Counted from the first letter of the stretch, positions 23,888-33,480 are shown. The stretch is 64,000 bases of DNA from Pseudocitrobacter corydidari (GCF_021172065.1 NZ_CP087880.1:1526583-1590582); one strand, 5' to 3'. A program made the numbers and translations. Notes: generated by a model not told the origin, from the letters alone.

Positions 23888-25261
23888 TTACTTCAGCAGT
23901 CTAACGCGACACGCTTTCCCTTTAATTTTCCCTTTCTGCAACTGCTTCCATGCCTGGTGAGCGACTTTCTCGCGCACGGCAACATAAACATGCGCCGGAT
24001 GCACATCAATCTTGCCGATATCCGCACCCACTAAACCTATATCGCCCGTTAACGCGCCCAGCACGTCTCCCGCGCGCATCTTGGCCTTTTTACCGCCGTC
24101 GATGCACAGGGTGGCCATTTCCGGCGTCAGTGGCGCAATGCGGCTTTGAGACGGTTCTGGCATCCAGTTCAGTTTAAGTTGTAGCATTTCGGCCAGAATA
24201 TTCGCGCGCTGCGCTTCTTCAGGCGCGCAGAAGCTGATCGCCAGGCCGCTGTTCCCCGCGCGTGCCGTACGACCGATACGGTGTACATGCACTTCCGGAT
24301 CCCATGCCAGCTCGTAGTTCACCACCAGCTCCAGCGATTTAATATCCAGGCCTCGCGCGGCGACATCGGTTGCCACCAGCACGCGCGCGCTGCCGTTAGC
24401 AAAACGCACCAGCGTTTGATCGCGATCGCGCTGCTCAAGGTCGCCATGCAGCGCCAGCGTGCTCTGACCTGCGGCGTTGAGTTCTTCAAATACCGCCTGA
24501 CAATCTTTTTTGGTGTTACAGAACACCACGCATGACGCAGGCTGATGCTGAGTCAGCAGTTTTTGCAGCAGCGCGATTTTGCCATGGCGCGGAACATCGA
24601 AAAACTGCTGTTCGATAGCGGGCAGAGCATCCACGCTGTCGATTTCGATGGTCACAGGGTCGCGCTGAACACGGCCACTGATGGCGGCGATAGCCTCCGG
24701 CCAGGTAGCGGAAAACAGCAGCGTCTGGCGGCTGGCTGGCGCGAAGCGGATCACTTCATCAATGGCGTCGCTGAAGCCCATATCCAGCATGCGGTCAGCT
24801 TCATCCATCACCAGCGTTTGCAGGCTCTCCAGAGAAACCGTGCCCTTTTGCAGGTGGTCCAGCAGACGTCCCGGCGTGGCGACAATAATGTGCGGCGCGT
24901 GCTGGAGGGAGTCGCGCTGTGCGCCAAACGGCTGGCCGCCGCACAGTGTCAGCACTTTAATATTCGGCAGGTAACGCGCCAGACGGCGAATTTCACCCGC
25001 GACCTGGTCGGCTAATTCACGCGTTGGGCACAGCACCAGCGACTGCGTCTGGAAACGTGAGGCGTCGATATGCTGCAACAGGCCCAACCCGAATGCCGCC
25101 GTCTTCCCACTCCCGGTTTTCGCCTGTACGCGGACATCTTTCCCGGCGAGTACCGCGGGCAGCGCAGCTTCCTGAACAGGGGTCATGGAGAGGTAGCCCA
25201 GATCGTTAAGGTTGTCGATCTGGGCGGTAGGCAGTGCATTCAGTGTTGAAAAAGCGGTCAC
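23888..25261 (-). CDS. dbpA: ATP-dependent RNA helicase DbpA
   Basis: A 457-residue DEAD-box helicase that acts in 50S ribosome assembly and is activated by 23S rRNA hairpin 92. Motif I Ala-Lys-Thr-Gly-Ser-Gly-Lys-Thr (about 47-54), the Asp-Glu-Ala-Asp box (about 152-155), Ser-Ala-Thr (about 184-186), and motif VI His-Arg-Ile-Gly-Arg-Thr-Ala-Arg (about 330-337) are all visible. The last 75 residues form the RNA-binding domain specific to DbpA (Gly-Asp-Val-Leu-Gly-Ala-Leu-Thr-Gly). The gene order ttcA-dbpA-zntB is that of E. coli. Confidence 0.96.
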   Translation of the reverse strand: MTAFSTLNALPTAQIDNLNDLGYLSMTPVQEAALPAVLAGKDVRVQAKTGSGKTAAFGLGLLQHIDASRFQTQSLVLCPTRELADQVAGEIRRLARYLPNIKVLTLCGGQPFGAQRDSLQHAPHIIVATPGRLLDHLQKGTVSLESLQTLVMDEADRMLDMGFSDAIDEVIRFAPASRQTLLFSATWPEAIAAISGRVQRDPVTIEIDSVDALPAIEQQFFDVPRHGKIALLQKLLTQHQPASCVVFCNTKKDCQAVFEELNAAGQSTLALHGDLEQRDRDQTLVRFANGSARVLVATDVAARGLDIKSLELVVNYELAWDPEVHVHRIGRTARAGNSGLAISFCAPEEAQRANILAEMLQLKLNWMPEPSQSRIAPLTPEMATLCIDGGKKAKMRAGDVLGALTGDIGLVGADIGKIDVHPAHVYVAVREKVAHQAWKQLQKGKIKGKACRVRLLK

Positions 25262-25289
25262 AATATTTTCTCGCGGTAAAAGGCTATCG

Positions 25290-25484
25290 TCAGCAGGCGC
25301 GTATCCTCGCAGATCTGCGCGTCTGATGCGACAATTTAATCGGTTCTTCGTCCGGCGGCGGGTCGGGCATCGGCTGCGGACGCGGGATGGGATCTCGCCC
25401 CGGAGGCGGCTCTACCGGAATGGGATCGGTCGGAATCGAATGAATGTTAAGGTAAGCGTCGAGTCGTAATACCTGGTACATCAT
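25290..25484 (-). CDS. Small proline-rich hypothetical protein (64 aa)
   Basis: A 64-residue frame with an AGGGGA ribosome site 4-6 bp before its ATG codons. After an N-terminal helix-like segment (residues 1-15), residues 19-48 are about half proline with alternating Asp, Glu and Arg, an extended PxPxP-type sequence; a basic tail follows. No signal peptide. The start could be either of two adjacent ATGs. It lies between zntB and dbpA, after the zntB terminator and 28 bp before the dbpA start. I do not recognise it. The strong ribosome site and clean position make it more than a chance frame. Confidence 0.5.
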   Translation of the reverse strand: MMYQVLRLDAYLNIHSIPTDPIPVEPPPGRDPIPRPQPMPDPPPDEEPIKLSHQTRRSARIRAC

Positions 25485-25541
25485 CTTCCCCTCTAAAAAT
25501 CAGGTTGGTTCTTTAAGGGTAGATGCCGCAGCAATTCAGGC

Positions 25542-25569
25542 AAAAAAAAAGCCGACTATTCAAGCCGGC
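25542..25569 (-). terminator. Intrinsic terminator downstream of zntB
   Basis: On the minus strand a 6-bp GC-rich stem (25551-25556 with 25564-25569, one G-U) is followed by nine Ts (25542-25550). It is oriented to end the zntB transcript, about 190 bp after its stop codon. Confidence 0.75.
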
Positions 25570-25759
25570 GTCGTACGAATCAATTGTGCTATGCAGTAAT
25601 TCAAAAAAAGGAAGTAAGACAATATGGAGCGCAACGCCCATCGCTTGACGTTGCATTCACCTGCGAGAGAGATATTGCCCTGATTGGGGGTATTGTTTAT
25701 TGACCTCGCTCAATTTAAGTGCCGTTTTTGTGTTCAATTACTGTTAAAAAGGTTAATTT

Positions 25760-26743
25760 TTACAGCCATTTACTGCGATGTAACCACCAGGTAACACCAC
25801 CGATGAGTACCAGCAGCATGACACAAAAGGAGTAGAAGCCTAAATTCCATCCGCCGCCGGGTATTCCCCCCAGGTTGACACCGAACAAACCGGTTAAAAA
25901 CGTGCTGGGTAAAAACACCATCGCCATCAGCGACATGGTATAGGTTCGACGAGAGAGGGATTCCTGCATCACCTGGGCAATTTCATCGGTCATGACTGCC
26001 GTACGCGCGATGCAGGCGTCAATTTCGTCCAGCCCACGCCCCAGGCGATCGGCGATATCCTGCATACGGCGGCGATGATCGTCCGTCATCCACGGCAACC
26101 GTTCGCTGGCAAGCCTGGCGTAAACATCGCGCTGGGGAGCCATATAGCGACGCATCACAATGAGCTGTTTGCGCAGCAGCGCCAAAAAACCGCGCGGCGG
26201 GATTTGCTGCTCCAGCAGGTTATCTTCCAGATCGATAATTTTATCGTGTAGTTGCTCGATAAATTCGCTGGCGTGATCGGTCAACGCATCGCAGACATCC
26301 ACCAGCCAGCCGCCGCAGTCTGCTGGCCCGCTGCCTTCTTCGAGATCGCTAATCACATCGTCCAGCGCCAGCACCTTACGTTGGCGCGTGGAAACAATGA
26401 GCCGCTCATCCATATAAAGGCGCATCGCCACCAGCTGATCGGGTCGTTCATCGGTGCTGCCGTTGATACAGCGCAGCGTTATCAGCGTGCCCTCGCCCAT
26501 CCGACTCACGCGCGGGCGCAGGCTTTCACCGGACAGCGCATCACGCACGGTATTTGGCAGCAGCGGCGTCGACGCCAGCCATTGCGCGCTGTCCGGGTTG
26601 GTGTAATTCAGATGCAGCCAGCATGGATTTTCTTTGGTGATCACATCGCTCGCCTCGAGAGGCTTTACCCCACCCTTACCATCGAGTATCCATGCAAATA
26701 CAGCATCCGGTACATTAAGATCCGATCCCTTTATGGCTTCCAC
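25760..26743 (-). CDS. zntB: Zinc transporter ZntB
   Basis: A 327-residue CorA-superfamily membrane protein moving Zn(II). The long N-terminal cytoplasmic funnel domain (about 1-265) is followed by two C-terminal helices. The loop after the first helix reads Phe-Gly-Val-Asn-Leu-Gly-Gly (about 285-291); the Gly-Val-Asn motif in place of CorA's Gly-Met-Asn marks ZntB. The sequence and the dbpA neighbourhood match E. coli. The 190-bp tail after the stop holds nothing but its terminator. Confidence 0.95.
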   Translation of the reverse strand: MEAIKGSDLNVPDAVFAWILDGKGGVKPLEASDVITKENPCWLHLNYTNPDSAQWLASTPLLPNTVRDALSGESLRPRVSRMGEGTLITLRCINGSTDERPDQLVAMRLYMDERLIVSTRQRKVLALDDVISDLEEGSGPADCGGWLVDVCDALTDHASEFIEQLHDKIIDLEDNLLEQQIPPRGFLALLRKQLIVMRRYMAPQRDVYARLASERLPWMTDDHRRRMQDIADRLGRGLDEIDACIARTAVMTDEIAQVMQESLSRRTYTMSLMAMVFLPSTFLTGLFGVNLGGIPGGGWNLGFYSFCVMLLVLIGGVTWWLHRSKWL

Positions 26744-27165
26744 TTTACCTCCACTGACGACTCACCCTTCTGCTAGTCTAGCCATCTGCCCCGGTTACGC
26801 AATCACTGCTGCGTCCATCACGCTGAATTTGCTCATAAAAGCATCCATAACCGTACAACAAAGCATTTTAATGAAAAAGCACTATTGCCAATGCTCAAGC
26901 TTCGGCCAGATGCAAGAATATATTCTTGCATAATCTTATGAGGATCACATATCCAATAAAATTAAATATCACCCAACAAATTAAACATCATCATCGTTAT
27001 GGGTATTTTAAAATAAATTATCCGAGCTCTTTTAGTTTAACGCGATTCAGCAATACTTATTTCAGTTAAATACCGTCAATCCGTTAAAAAACCGTGATCT
27101 ATCATGTTATTTCTGTAGCTTATTTCAGATTATTCCTGATAGATTAATTCCAAAATCTAAGAAAT
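26744..27165. other. Intergenic region between zntB and the MHYT gene
   Basis: About 420 bp, strongly AT-rich towards the right. It must hold the zntB promoter (minus strand) and the promoter of the MHYT-GGDEF-EAL gene. I see no convincing gene, repeat or operator. In E. coli many genes, including dgcM, smrA, ogt and fnr, lie between zntB and mppA. Confidence 0.5.
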
Positions 27166-29313
27166 GTGGATGACATGATGCTGCATGTTTCGTGGGACCC
27201 GGTTCTGGTTGGCATTTCATTTCTGGTGGCGTTCATCGCATCTTTCGTTGCCCTTGATAGCGCAGGGAAAATTGCTGCATCTAATAAAAATGCGGCCATG
27301 TTCTGGCGCGTTTCAGGTGGCGCAACTTTAGGTATTGGCATCTGGTCTATGCATTTCATCGGCATGCTGGCGATGAAAATGCCGATGGAGATGAGCTATC
27401 ACCTGGAGTTAACCCTACTCTCGTTGCTGGCAGCGATTCTGGCGGCCACCCTGGCGATTAACATTGCCGTTGCCGGGCCGACGTTATCGCCAAAACGGCT
27501 GGCGCTCGCGACCGTTTTACTCAGTAGCGGCGTTGTCACGATGCACTACGTCGGCATGGCGGCGTTGATGATGCATGATGGCATTATCTGGAGTATTCCT
27601 CGCATTATCATCTCCGTCGTGATTGCGGTTATTGCTTCCAGCGTGGGTCTATGGCTGGCCTTCAGCTTGCGATTGAACAGCAAGCGCGTGCTGCTCTGTC
27701 ATATCGCCGCAGCAATGGCAATGGGCATCGCCATCGCCGCGATGCACTATACCGGGATGAGCGCGGCCACATTTTCAAGTCACGCCCATATGATGGCTAA
27801 CCACATTCATCAGGTTGGTGAAGAAGGACTTTCGGTCTGGGTTTCTGCCATCACGCTGCTGCTATTAGGCACGATGCTGGTGATTTCGATGGTGGATTCG
27901 CAAATGCGCACCACCCGCCTGACCGAAAACCTGCAACTGCTGAATAAACAGCTCGAACAACAGGCGCGCTACGATGGGCTGACGGGGCTGGCGAATCGTA
28001 GCCAGATAGACATGCGCCTTCTAGCTTGCCTGCAACAGGCGCGGCTTACCGGCGCTGAGTTTGGCCTGGTGTTGATGGATCTCGACCGCTTCAAGCTGAT
28101 TAACGACGCCTGGGGTCACCACGTCGGTGACAACCTGCTGGTTTCCGTTGCCAATCGGCTGAGCACCTGCCTGCCGCCCAAAATGACGCTAGCCCGCATT
28201 GGCGGCGATGAGTTTATTCTGCTGGCGCCTCATAGCACCGAATCTGAACTGGCGGAGCTGTGTAACCGCATGGTGGAGAGCATTCGTCGGCCTTTTTATC
28301 ACTCGGGCCAAATCCTGCAAATCTCCCTGAGCGCGGGCATCAGCATGTACCCTGCTGACGGTGATTCTCCGCAGGAACTCAAACTGTGCGCGGACACCGC
28401 GATGTACCATGTCAAACGAAATGGGCGTAACGGCTGGGCGGTCTATGGTGATGCGATGCTTGATAGTTCGTGGCAAGGCGCGCACTTGTTACAGGACCTT
28501 ACGCAGGCGCTGGAGCGCAATCAATTTGAGCTGTGGTATCAGCCCAAATACCACGTTCAGGAAAATCGCATTTACGGTTTCGAGGCGTTGCTGCGCTGGC
28601 GTCATCCTAAAAAAGGGATTTTACTGCCGAGTGTGTTTTTACCCACCTTGCAAAATACCGGTTTAATTCTGCCTGTGGGCAACTGGGCAATCGACCAGGC
28701 CTGCAAACAATTGCGTCAGTGGAGCAAAGAGGGTCATGATGACTGGACGCTTTCCATTAATATTTCGGCTAACCAGTTCGAGCAGCAGAATATCTACGAA
28801 TTACTGTGCAATACGCTTTCGCGTTATCACCTTTCACCGCTTCGGCTAACCATTGAGTTAACCGAAACGACGGCCATGCGTGGTCTCGATCGCAGTTTAC
28901 AAATATTCCATGACTTCAACCGTATTGGCCTGACGGTGTCTATCGATAATTTTGGTACCGGTTATTCCAATATGTTGCTATTACAAAATCTGCCCGCCCG
29001 CGAACTAAAAATAGACCGAAGCTTTATGAAAGATATCCGTGATGACAGTAAAAATGTGAAAATTGTCTCATCGATTATTCATATCGCGCATTCAATGAAT
29101 ATGAATGTAGTGGCAGAAGGGATTGAAACGGAAGAACAACAACGTTTACTGACACAACTGGGATGCGATGCCTTGCAGGGCTCGCTCTTCTCTGAGCCGG
29201 TTCCGCCACAGGATATTGACGCCGCGTTAAGCCGAATGCCGTTTAATATCCACTCCACAAGTACCGCTGCACCACCGATCTCTCTTCGAAGAAACATGGT
29301 AAAGCATGCGTAA
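27166..29313 (+). CDS. MHYT-GGDEF-EAL cyclic-di-GMP signalling protein
   Basis: A 715-residue inner-membrane protein combining a sensor with both cyclic-di-GMP enzyme domains. Seven membrane helices (about 10-240) carry three MHYT motifs, Ser-Met-His-Phe-Ile-Gly-Met (61-67), Thr-Met-His-Tyr-Val-Gly-Met (125-131) and Ala-Met-His-Tyr-Thr-Gly-Met (192-198), thought to bind copper and sense O2, CO or NO. The diguanylate cyclase motif GGDEF is intact (346-350), with no clear RxxD inhibitory site before it. The phosphodiesterase motif Glu-Ala-Leu is at 473-475, but the later metal-binding motif reads Asp-Asn-Phe-Gly-Thr-Gly instead of Asp-Asp-Phe-Gly-Thr-Gly. Which activity dominates is unclear. 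The frame opens with GTG at 27166; ATGs at 27175 and 27178 are equally possible starts. Not an E. coli DgcM homologue by layout. Confidence 0.9.
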   Translation: MDDMMLHVSWDPVLVGISFLVAFIASFVALDSAGKIAASNKNAAMFWRVSGGATLGIGIWSMHFIGMLAMKMPMEMSYHLELTLLSLLAAILAATLAINIAVAGPTLSPKRLALATVLLSSGVVTMHYVGMAALMMHDGIIWSIPRIIISVVIAVIASSVGLWLAFSLRLNSKRVLLCHIAAAMAMGIAIAAMHYTGMSAATFSSHAHMMANHIHQVGEEGLSVWVSAITLLLLGTMLVISMVDSQMRTTRLTENLQLLNKQLEQQARYDGLTGLANRSQIDMRLLACLQQARLTGAEFGLVLMDLDRFKLINDAWGHHVGDNLLVSVANRLSTCLPPKMTLARIGGDEFILLAPHSTESELAELCNRMVESIRRPFYHSGQILQISLSAGISMYPADGDSPQELKLCADTAMYHVKRNGRNGWAVYGDAMLDSSWQGAHLLQDLTQALERNQFELWYQPKYHVQENRIYGFEALLRWRHPKKGILLPSVFLPTLQNTGLILPVGNWAIDQACKQLRQWSKEGHDDWTLSINISANQFEQQNIYELLCNTLSRYHLSPLRLTIELTETTAMRGLDRSLQIFHDFNRIGLTVSIDNFGTGYSNMLLLQNLPARELKIDRSFMKDIRDDSKNVKIVSSIIHIAHSMNMNVVAEGIETEEQQRLLTQLGCDALQGSLFSEPVPPQDIDAALSRMPFNIHSTSTAAPPISLRRNMVKHA

Positions 29314-29346
29314 AAAAGCCCTGACGCATGAACGATGCGTCAGGGC
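29312..29346 (-). terminator. Intrinsic terminator of mppA
   Basis: A 12-bp perfect stem (29318-29329 with 29335-29346) with a 5-base loop and, on the minus strand, a six-T run (29312-29317). It sits 12 bp after the mppA stop and right after the convergent MHYT gene, so it may stop both. Confidence 0.88.
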
Positions 29347-29358
29347 CAGAGCGGAAGC

Positions 29359-30975
29359 TTAGTGCTTCACAATATACATCGTCCGCGTATACGCCACGTC
29401 TTCCGGGTTCTCAATAGGATACCCCTTCAGCCACGGTTTAATTAAACGACCATTGGTATACTGGTAAATCGGTGCAATAGGCGCTTTCTCAGCGAGAATT
29501 TTCTCTGCCTCGTTGTAATCGGCATTCCGCGCTTTTTCGGTGTTCTCAAGCGTAGCCTGATTCACCACCTTGTCATAGGCCGGATTGCTGAAACGGGAGA
29601 TATTCCCGGTATTGTTCGACGTCAACAGCGACAGGAAGGTTGACGGTTCATTATAGTCGCCCACCCAGGACGCGCGGATCACATCAAAATTACCGGTGTT
29701 GCGGCTGTCGATATAGGTTTTCCACTCCTGATTTTGCAGCTTCACATCAACACCCAGATTTTTCTTCCACATTGAGGCCACAGCAATCGCAATCTTCTGA
29801 TGGTTTTCCGAGGTGTTATACAGCAACGTCAAATTCAACGGTCGATTCGGGCCATAGCCCGCCGCCTGCAATAAAGTTTTCGCCTGAGCATTCAGCTCTG
29901 CCTGACTACTCTGCTCCATTTGCGTCGGCTCGGCTTTAAATCCGGCGGTCACATCCGGCGTAAAGTGCCATGCCGGTTTCTCACCTGTACCCAGTACCTT
30001 CTCCGCAATAATGCGACGGTCGATGGTCATGCTCAGCGCTAAACGGACGCGCGCATCCGCCGTCGGCCCTTTCTGGGTATTGAAAGCGTAATAATATGTA
30101 CCGAGCTGTGCCGGGGTATAGACCTGCCCCGGAATGTCCTTCAGCAGTTTCTTATACAGGTTTTTCGGGAAGGACTCGGTGATATCAATATCCCCGGCCA
30201 GATAACGTTTCGTGGCCGATGATTCCTGATTGATCGGTAAGAAGGTGACCTTCTTAATAACCGTCTTAGCGTTATCCCAGTAATGAACGTTGGGTGTTGC
30301 CACCAGCTTTTCATTCACCACCCTGTCGGCAAGCACGTAAGCGCCATTGCCAATCAGCTTGCCGGGGCGCGTCCAGTTTTTATCACTTTCAACGTTGGCT
30401 TTTTGCACCGGATAGAGCGAGAAATTGGCCGTCAGGTTCACAAACCACGGCAGCGGTTTATCCAGCTGAATTCGCAAAGTGTGCGCATCGACTGCCGTCA
30501 CGCCCAAAGTTTCCGGCTTTGCTTTACCGTCGATAATTGCCTGGGCGTTATTAATACCGGCAAGTGCCGCAAACCAGGCAAACGGTGAAGTGGTTTTGGG
30601 GTCAACCAGGCGCTGCCAGCTATAGACAAAATCTTGGGCGGTGACAGGCGTACCGTCGGACCATTTGGCATCGTTACGCAGTGTGAAGGTCCAGATTTTA
30701 TTGTCGTTACTCTGCCAGCGCGTCGCGACGCCAGGAACAATGTTCCCCTTTTCATCCTGGTTAACCAGCCCTTCGAAGAGGTCACGGATCACCTGGATTT
30801 CCGGCAGACCTACCGCTTTTGCCGGGTCCAGAGAGGCTGGCTCATCTTTAATATGACGAACCAGCTCCTGCTTCGCTGCCAGCGCGGTTCCGGCGGGTAC
30901 TTCTGCCGCCAGGGCAACAGAACTCAGACTACTGAGCCATAACGCACAGCACGACAACGTGAAAGGATACTTCAT
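29359..30975 (-). CDS. mppA: Periplasmic murein tripeptide-binding protein MppA
   Basis: A 538-residue periplasmic binding protein of the OppA family, with a signal peptide (residues 1-23, ending Val-Ala-Leu-Ala-Ala). MppA binds L-Ala-D-Glu-meso-DAP released from peptidoglycan and delivers it to the Opp permease. Length, the Glu-Pro-Ala-Ser-Leu-Asp-Pro-Ala-Lys start of the mature domain and the divergent mpaA gene support MppA over OppA. It fits with mpaA and ycjG just beyond as a murein-recycling group. Confidence 0.93.
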   Translation of the reverse strand: MKYPFTLSCCALWLSSLSSVALAAEVPAGTALAAKQELVRHIKDEPASLDPAKAVGLPEIQVIRDLFEGLVNQDEKGNIVPGVATRWQSNDNKIWTFTLRNDAKWSDGTPVTAQDFVYSWQRLVDPKTTSPFAWFAALAGINNAQAIIDGKAKPETLGVTAVDAHTLRIQLDKPLPWFVNLTANFSLYPVQKANVESDKNWTRPGKLIGNGAYVLADRVVNEKLVATPNVHYWDNAKTVIKKVTFLPINQESSATKRYLAGDIDITESFPKNLYKKLLKDIPGQVYTPAQLGTYYYAFNTQKGPTADARVRLALSMTIDRRIIAEKVLGTGEKPAWHFTPDVTAGFKAEPTQMEQSSQAELNAQAKTLLQAAGYGPNRPLNLTLLYNTSENHQKIAIAVASMWKKNLGVDVKLQNQEWKTYIDSRNTGNFDVIRASWVGDYNEPSTFLSLLTSNNTGNISRFSNPAYDKVVNQATLENTEKARNADYNEAEKILAEKAPIAPIYQYTNGRLIKPWLKGYPIENPEDVAYTRTMYIVKH

Positions 30976-31152
30976 GACATCCCCTTAATAAGCCAACTTG
31001 ATGAAAATATTATTTGTTTCAGGCGTCGCAAATGCAAACGGCTTATCACATAAAATTGATATAACGAATGTTTTTCTGACACGGAAACCATTTGATTCGC
31101 GGTGAATTTTGCACAACACTGCTTATATCAGTACTCATAATCAGGATTCTCT

Positions 31153-31872
31153 ATGTCCGCCACTCGTCCTCGCGCCTTGCGGGGCGCTTTTCCGCCCGGT
31201 ACGCAACATTATGGTCGTTCACTTTTAGGCGCGCCGCTTATCTGGTTTCCCGCACCGCTCGCCGATCATACCAGCGGGTTAATTATTGCCGGGACGCATG
31301 GCGACGAAAATTCCTCCATTGTCACCCTCTCGTGCGCGCTGCGGACGCTTTCGCCCGAGTTGCGGCGACATCATGTGGTGTTAACCGTGAATCCGGATGG
31401 CTGTCAGTTGGGGTTACGCGCCAATGCCAACGGCGTTGATTTAAATCGCAATTTCCCGTCGGCAAACTGGAAATCCGGTGAAACCGTGTACCGCTGGAAC
31501 AGTTCGGCAGATAGCCGTGACGTGGTGCTGCTTACCGGTGATAACCCCGGTTCCGAGCCGGAAAGCGAGGCGCTTTGCCAGTTGATTCATCAGATCCACC
31601 CCGCCTGGGTGGTCTCTTTTCACGATCCGCTGGCCTGTATTGAGGATCCGCGTCACAGCGAACTGGGCCGCTGGCTGGCTGAATCCTTTGCATTGCCGCT
31701 GGTCGGGAGCGTCGGATATGAAACGCCGGGCTCATTTGGCAGCTGGTGTAATGATATTGGCCTGCACTGTATCACCGCCGAGTTCCCGCCCATCTCCTCG
31801 GATGAAGCGAGCGAGAAATATCTCGGCGCGATGACCGCCCTGCTACGCTGGCGCGCGGCGGCTCACAGATGA
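31153..31872 (+). CDS. mpaA: Murein peptide amidase A
   Basis: A 239-residue zinc carboxypeptidase-like enzyme (M14 fold) that splits the D-Glu to DAP bond of murein tripeptide in the cytoplasm. The zinc ligands are His and Glu in Gly-Thr-His-Gly-Asp-Glu-Asn (about 46-52) and a later His in Ser-Phe-His-Asp (about 157-160). The Asp-Leu-Asn-Arg-Asn-Phe-Pro substrate segment (about 96-102) and the catalytic Glu in Thr-Ala-Glu-Phe (about 213) are present. Its last 10 bp overlap the convergent ycjG gene. Close to E. coli MpaA in sequence and place. Confidence 0.95.
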   Translation: MSATRPRALRGAFPPGTQHYGRSLLGAPLIWFPAPLADHTSGLIIAGTHGDENSSIVTLSCALRTLSPELRRHHVVLTVNPDGCQLGLRANANGVDLNRNFPSANWKSGETVYRWNSSADSRDVVLLTGDNPGSEPESEALCQLIHQIHPAWVVSFHDPLACIEDPRHSELGRWLAESFALPLVGSVGYETPGSFGSWCNDIGLHCITAEFPPISSDEASEKYLGAMTALLRWRAAAHR

Positions 31873-32828
31873 AGCTGACCGGTAGTAAAATGTAACGCAG
31901 GCTCTGCATCTACCGCCAGCCAGGTTGGGCCGTCGAGATCCGCGAAGGTAACCTGCGGTGTCAAAGGCAGCGCGGCGGTAATGGCGCGCGAGGTGCAGAG
32001 CATGCAACCCAGCATCAGAGAAAACCCCTGCGCGCGCGCCTCTTGCGCAAGGGCAAGCGCTTCAGTAAGACCGCCCGTTTTATCGAGCTTAATGTTAACC
32101 ATGTCATATCGCCCACGAAGCGCAGGCAGGCTCGCTCGCGTATGACAGCTTTCATCGGCGCAGATAGGCAGCGGGTGAATAAAATTTTCCAGCGCGCTGT
32201 CATCTGTGGCGGGCAGCGGCTGCTCAAGCATCGCCACGTTGAGATCGGCCAGCAGCTGACAGCGTGCCGCCAGACCTTCACCGTGCCAGGACTCATTAGC
32301 ATCAACTATCAATGTTGCATCCGGCGCAGCGGCGCGGATAGCCACCATGCGTTCGGCAATCAGACGATCGTCCAGTTTTACTTTCAGTAAGCGTGCGCCG
32401 CCTTCGAAAAGCGCTTTGGCACTGGCCGCCATCTGCTCTGGCGTGCCAATCACCACGGTTTGCGCCGTTGTTAGCGTCTTTGCCAGTGTCTGATGGAGCA
32501 TGGCGGGTACTGTGGCTTTCGCAAGGCCAGCTTCAAGCTCCCACAACGCACAATCCACCGCGTTGCGCGCCGCCCCCGCTGGAAGTAATTGCGCAAGCGC
32601 TTCACGGGTGAGCCCCTTCTCCAGCTGTTCGCCAATCGAAACAATTTGCGCCATCACAGACGGGATACTTTCGCCGTAACGTGGATAAGGCGTACATTCC
32701 CCGACGCCTTTGATGCCGTCCTGCTCCAGCTCAACCACGACCACTTTCGCCTCGCTGCGGCTACCGCGGGCAATGACAAACGGTGTATGTAACGGCCACG
32801 CCTCTTCAAAAACTCTTACATTTCTCAT
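31863..32828 (-). CDS. ycjG: L-Ala-D/L-Glu epimerase
   Basis: A 321-residue enolase-superfamily enzyme that epimerises the L-Ala-D-Glu dipeptide produced by MpaA to L-Ala-L-Glu for peptidase use. The acid/base lysines are in Leu-Lys-Val-Lys-Leu (about 149-153) and Asn-Ile-Lys-Leu-Asp-Lys (about 245-250). Metal ligands are the Asp in Val-Asp-Ala-Asn-Glu (about 175), the Glu in Met-Leu-Glu-Gln-Pro (about 201) and the Asp in Cys-Ala-Asp-Glu-Ser (about 224). It shares 10 bp with the mpaA end. Confidence 0.95.
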   Translation of the reverse strand: MRNVRVFEEAWPLHTPFVIARGSRSEAKVVVVELEQDGIKGVGECTPYPRYGESIPSVMAQIVSIGEQLEKGLTREALAQLLPAGAARNAVDCALWELEAGLAKATVPAMLHQTLAKTLTTAQTVVIGTPEQMAASAKALFEGGARLLKVKLDDRLIAERMVAIRAAAPDATLIVDANESWHGEGLAARCQLLADLNVAMLEQPLPATDDSALENFIHPLPICADESCHTRASLPALRGRYDMVNIKLDKTGGLTEALALAQEARAQGFSLMLGCMLCTSRAITAALPLTPQVTFADLDGPTWLAVDAEPALHFTTGQLHL

Positions 32829-32929
32829 CCCTTACTCCTTACGGACAACGGTAAATAGGGTTTGCCGTGTTAACACCTGATGACATACACTAGTTTCGAC
32901 GTTAATTATATGTAAACAGGAAGATTATC

Positions 32930-33436
32930 ATGTCACAAACTGTACATTTCCAGGGCAATCCCGTTTCTGTTCAAGGCGCTATTCCGCAGGCAGGCGACAA
33001 AGCTCAGCCTTTCACGCTGACCGCGAAAGACCTCTCTGACGTCGCACTCAGCCAGTATGCAGGCAAACGCAAAGTGCTGAATATTTTCCCAAGCATCGAT
33101 ACCGGCGTTTGCGCGGCATCCGTTCGCAAATTCAACCAGCTGGCTTCCGAGCTGAACAACACCGTTGTGCTGTGCGTTTCTGCTGACCTGCCGTTCGCCC
33201 AGTCTCGCTTCTGCGGCGCAGAAGGCCTGAGCAACGTGGTTACCCTGTCCACCCTGCGTGCGCCAGAATTCCTGCAAACCTACGGCGTGGGCATCGCTGA
33301 CGGCGCACTGAAAGGCCTGGCGGCACGTGCGGTTGTGGTTATCGATGAGAACGACAACGTGGTTTACAGCCAACTGGTTGACGAAATCACCAACGAGCCA
33401 GACTACGATGCGGCGCTGGCTGCGCTGAAAGCGTAA
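32930..33436 (+). CDS. tpx: Thiol peroxidase Tpx
   Basis: A 168-residue atypical two-cysteine peroxiredoxin that reduces lipid and alkyl peroxides with thioredoxin. The peroxidatic Cys61 (Asp-Thr-Gly-Val-Cys-Ala) and resolving Cys95 (Ser-Arg-Phe-Cys-Gly) are in their usual places, as is the third Cys82. An AGGAAG ribosome site precedes the ATG. Divergent from ycjG, as in E. coli. Confidence 0.97.
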   Translation: MSQTVHFQGNPVSVQGAIPQAGDKAQPFTLTAKDLSDVALSQYAGKRKVLNIFPSIDTGVCAASVRKFNQLASELNNTVVLCVSADLPFAQSRFCGAEGLSNVVTLSTLRAPEFLQTYGVGIADGALKGLAARAVVVIDENDNVVYSQLVDEITNEPDYDAALAALKA

Positions 33437-33441
33437 GCTCA

Positions 33442-33469
33442 ACGTCCTGGCTCATCCGGGCCAGGACGT
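33442..33469. terminator. Hairpin between tpx and the AraC gene
   Basis: A 10-bp perfect stem (33442-33451 with 33460-33469) with an 8-base loop lies 5 bp after tpx and 11 bp from the convergent AraC-type gene. No T-run follows, so strength is uncertain, but the position suggests a shared transcript end. Confidence 0.55.
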
Positions 33470-33480
33470 ATTCACGCCCG

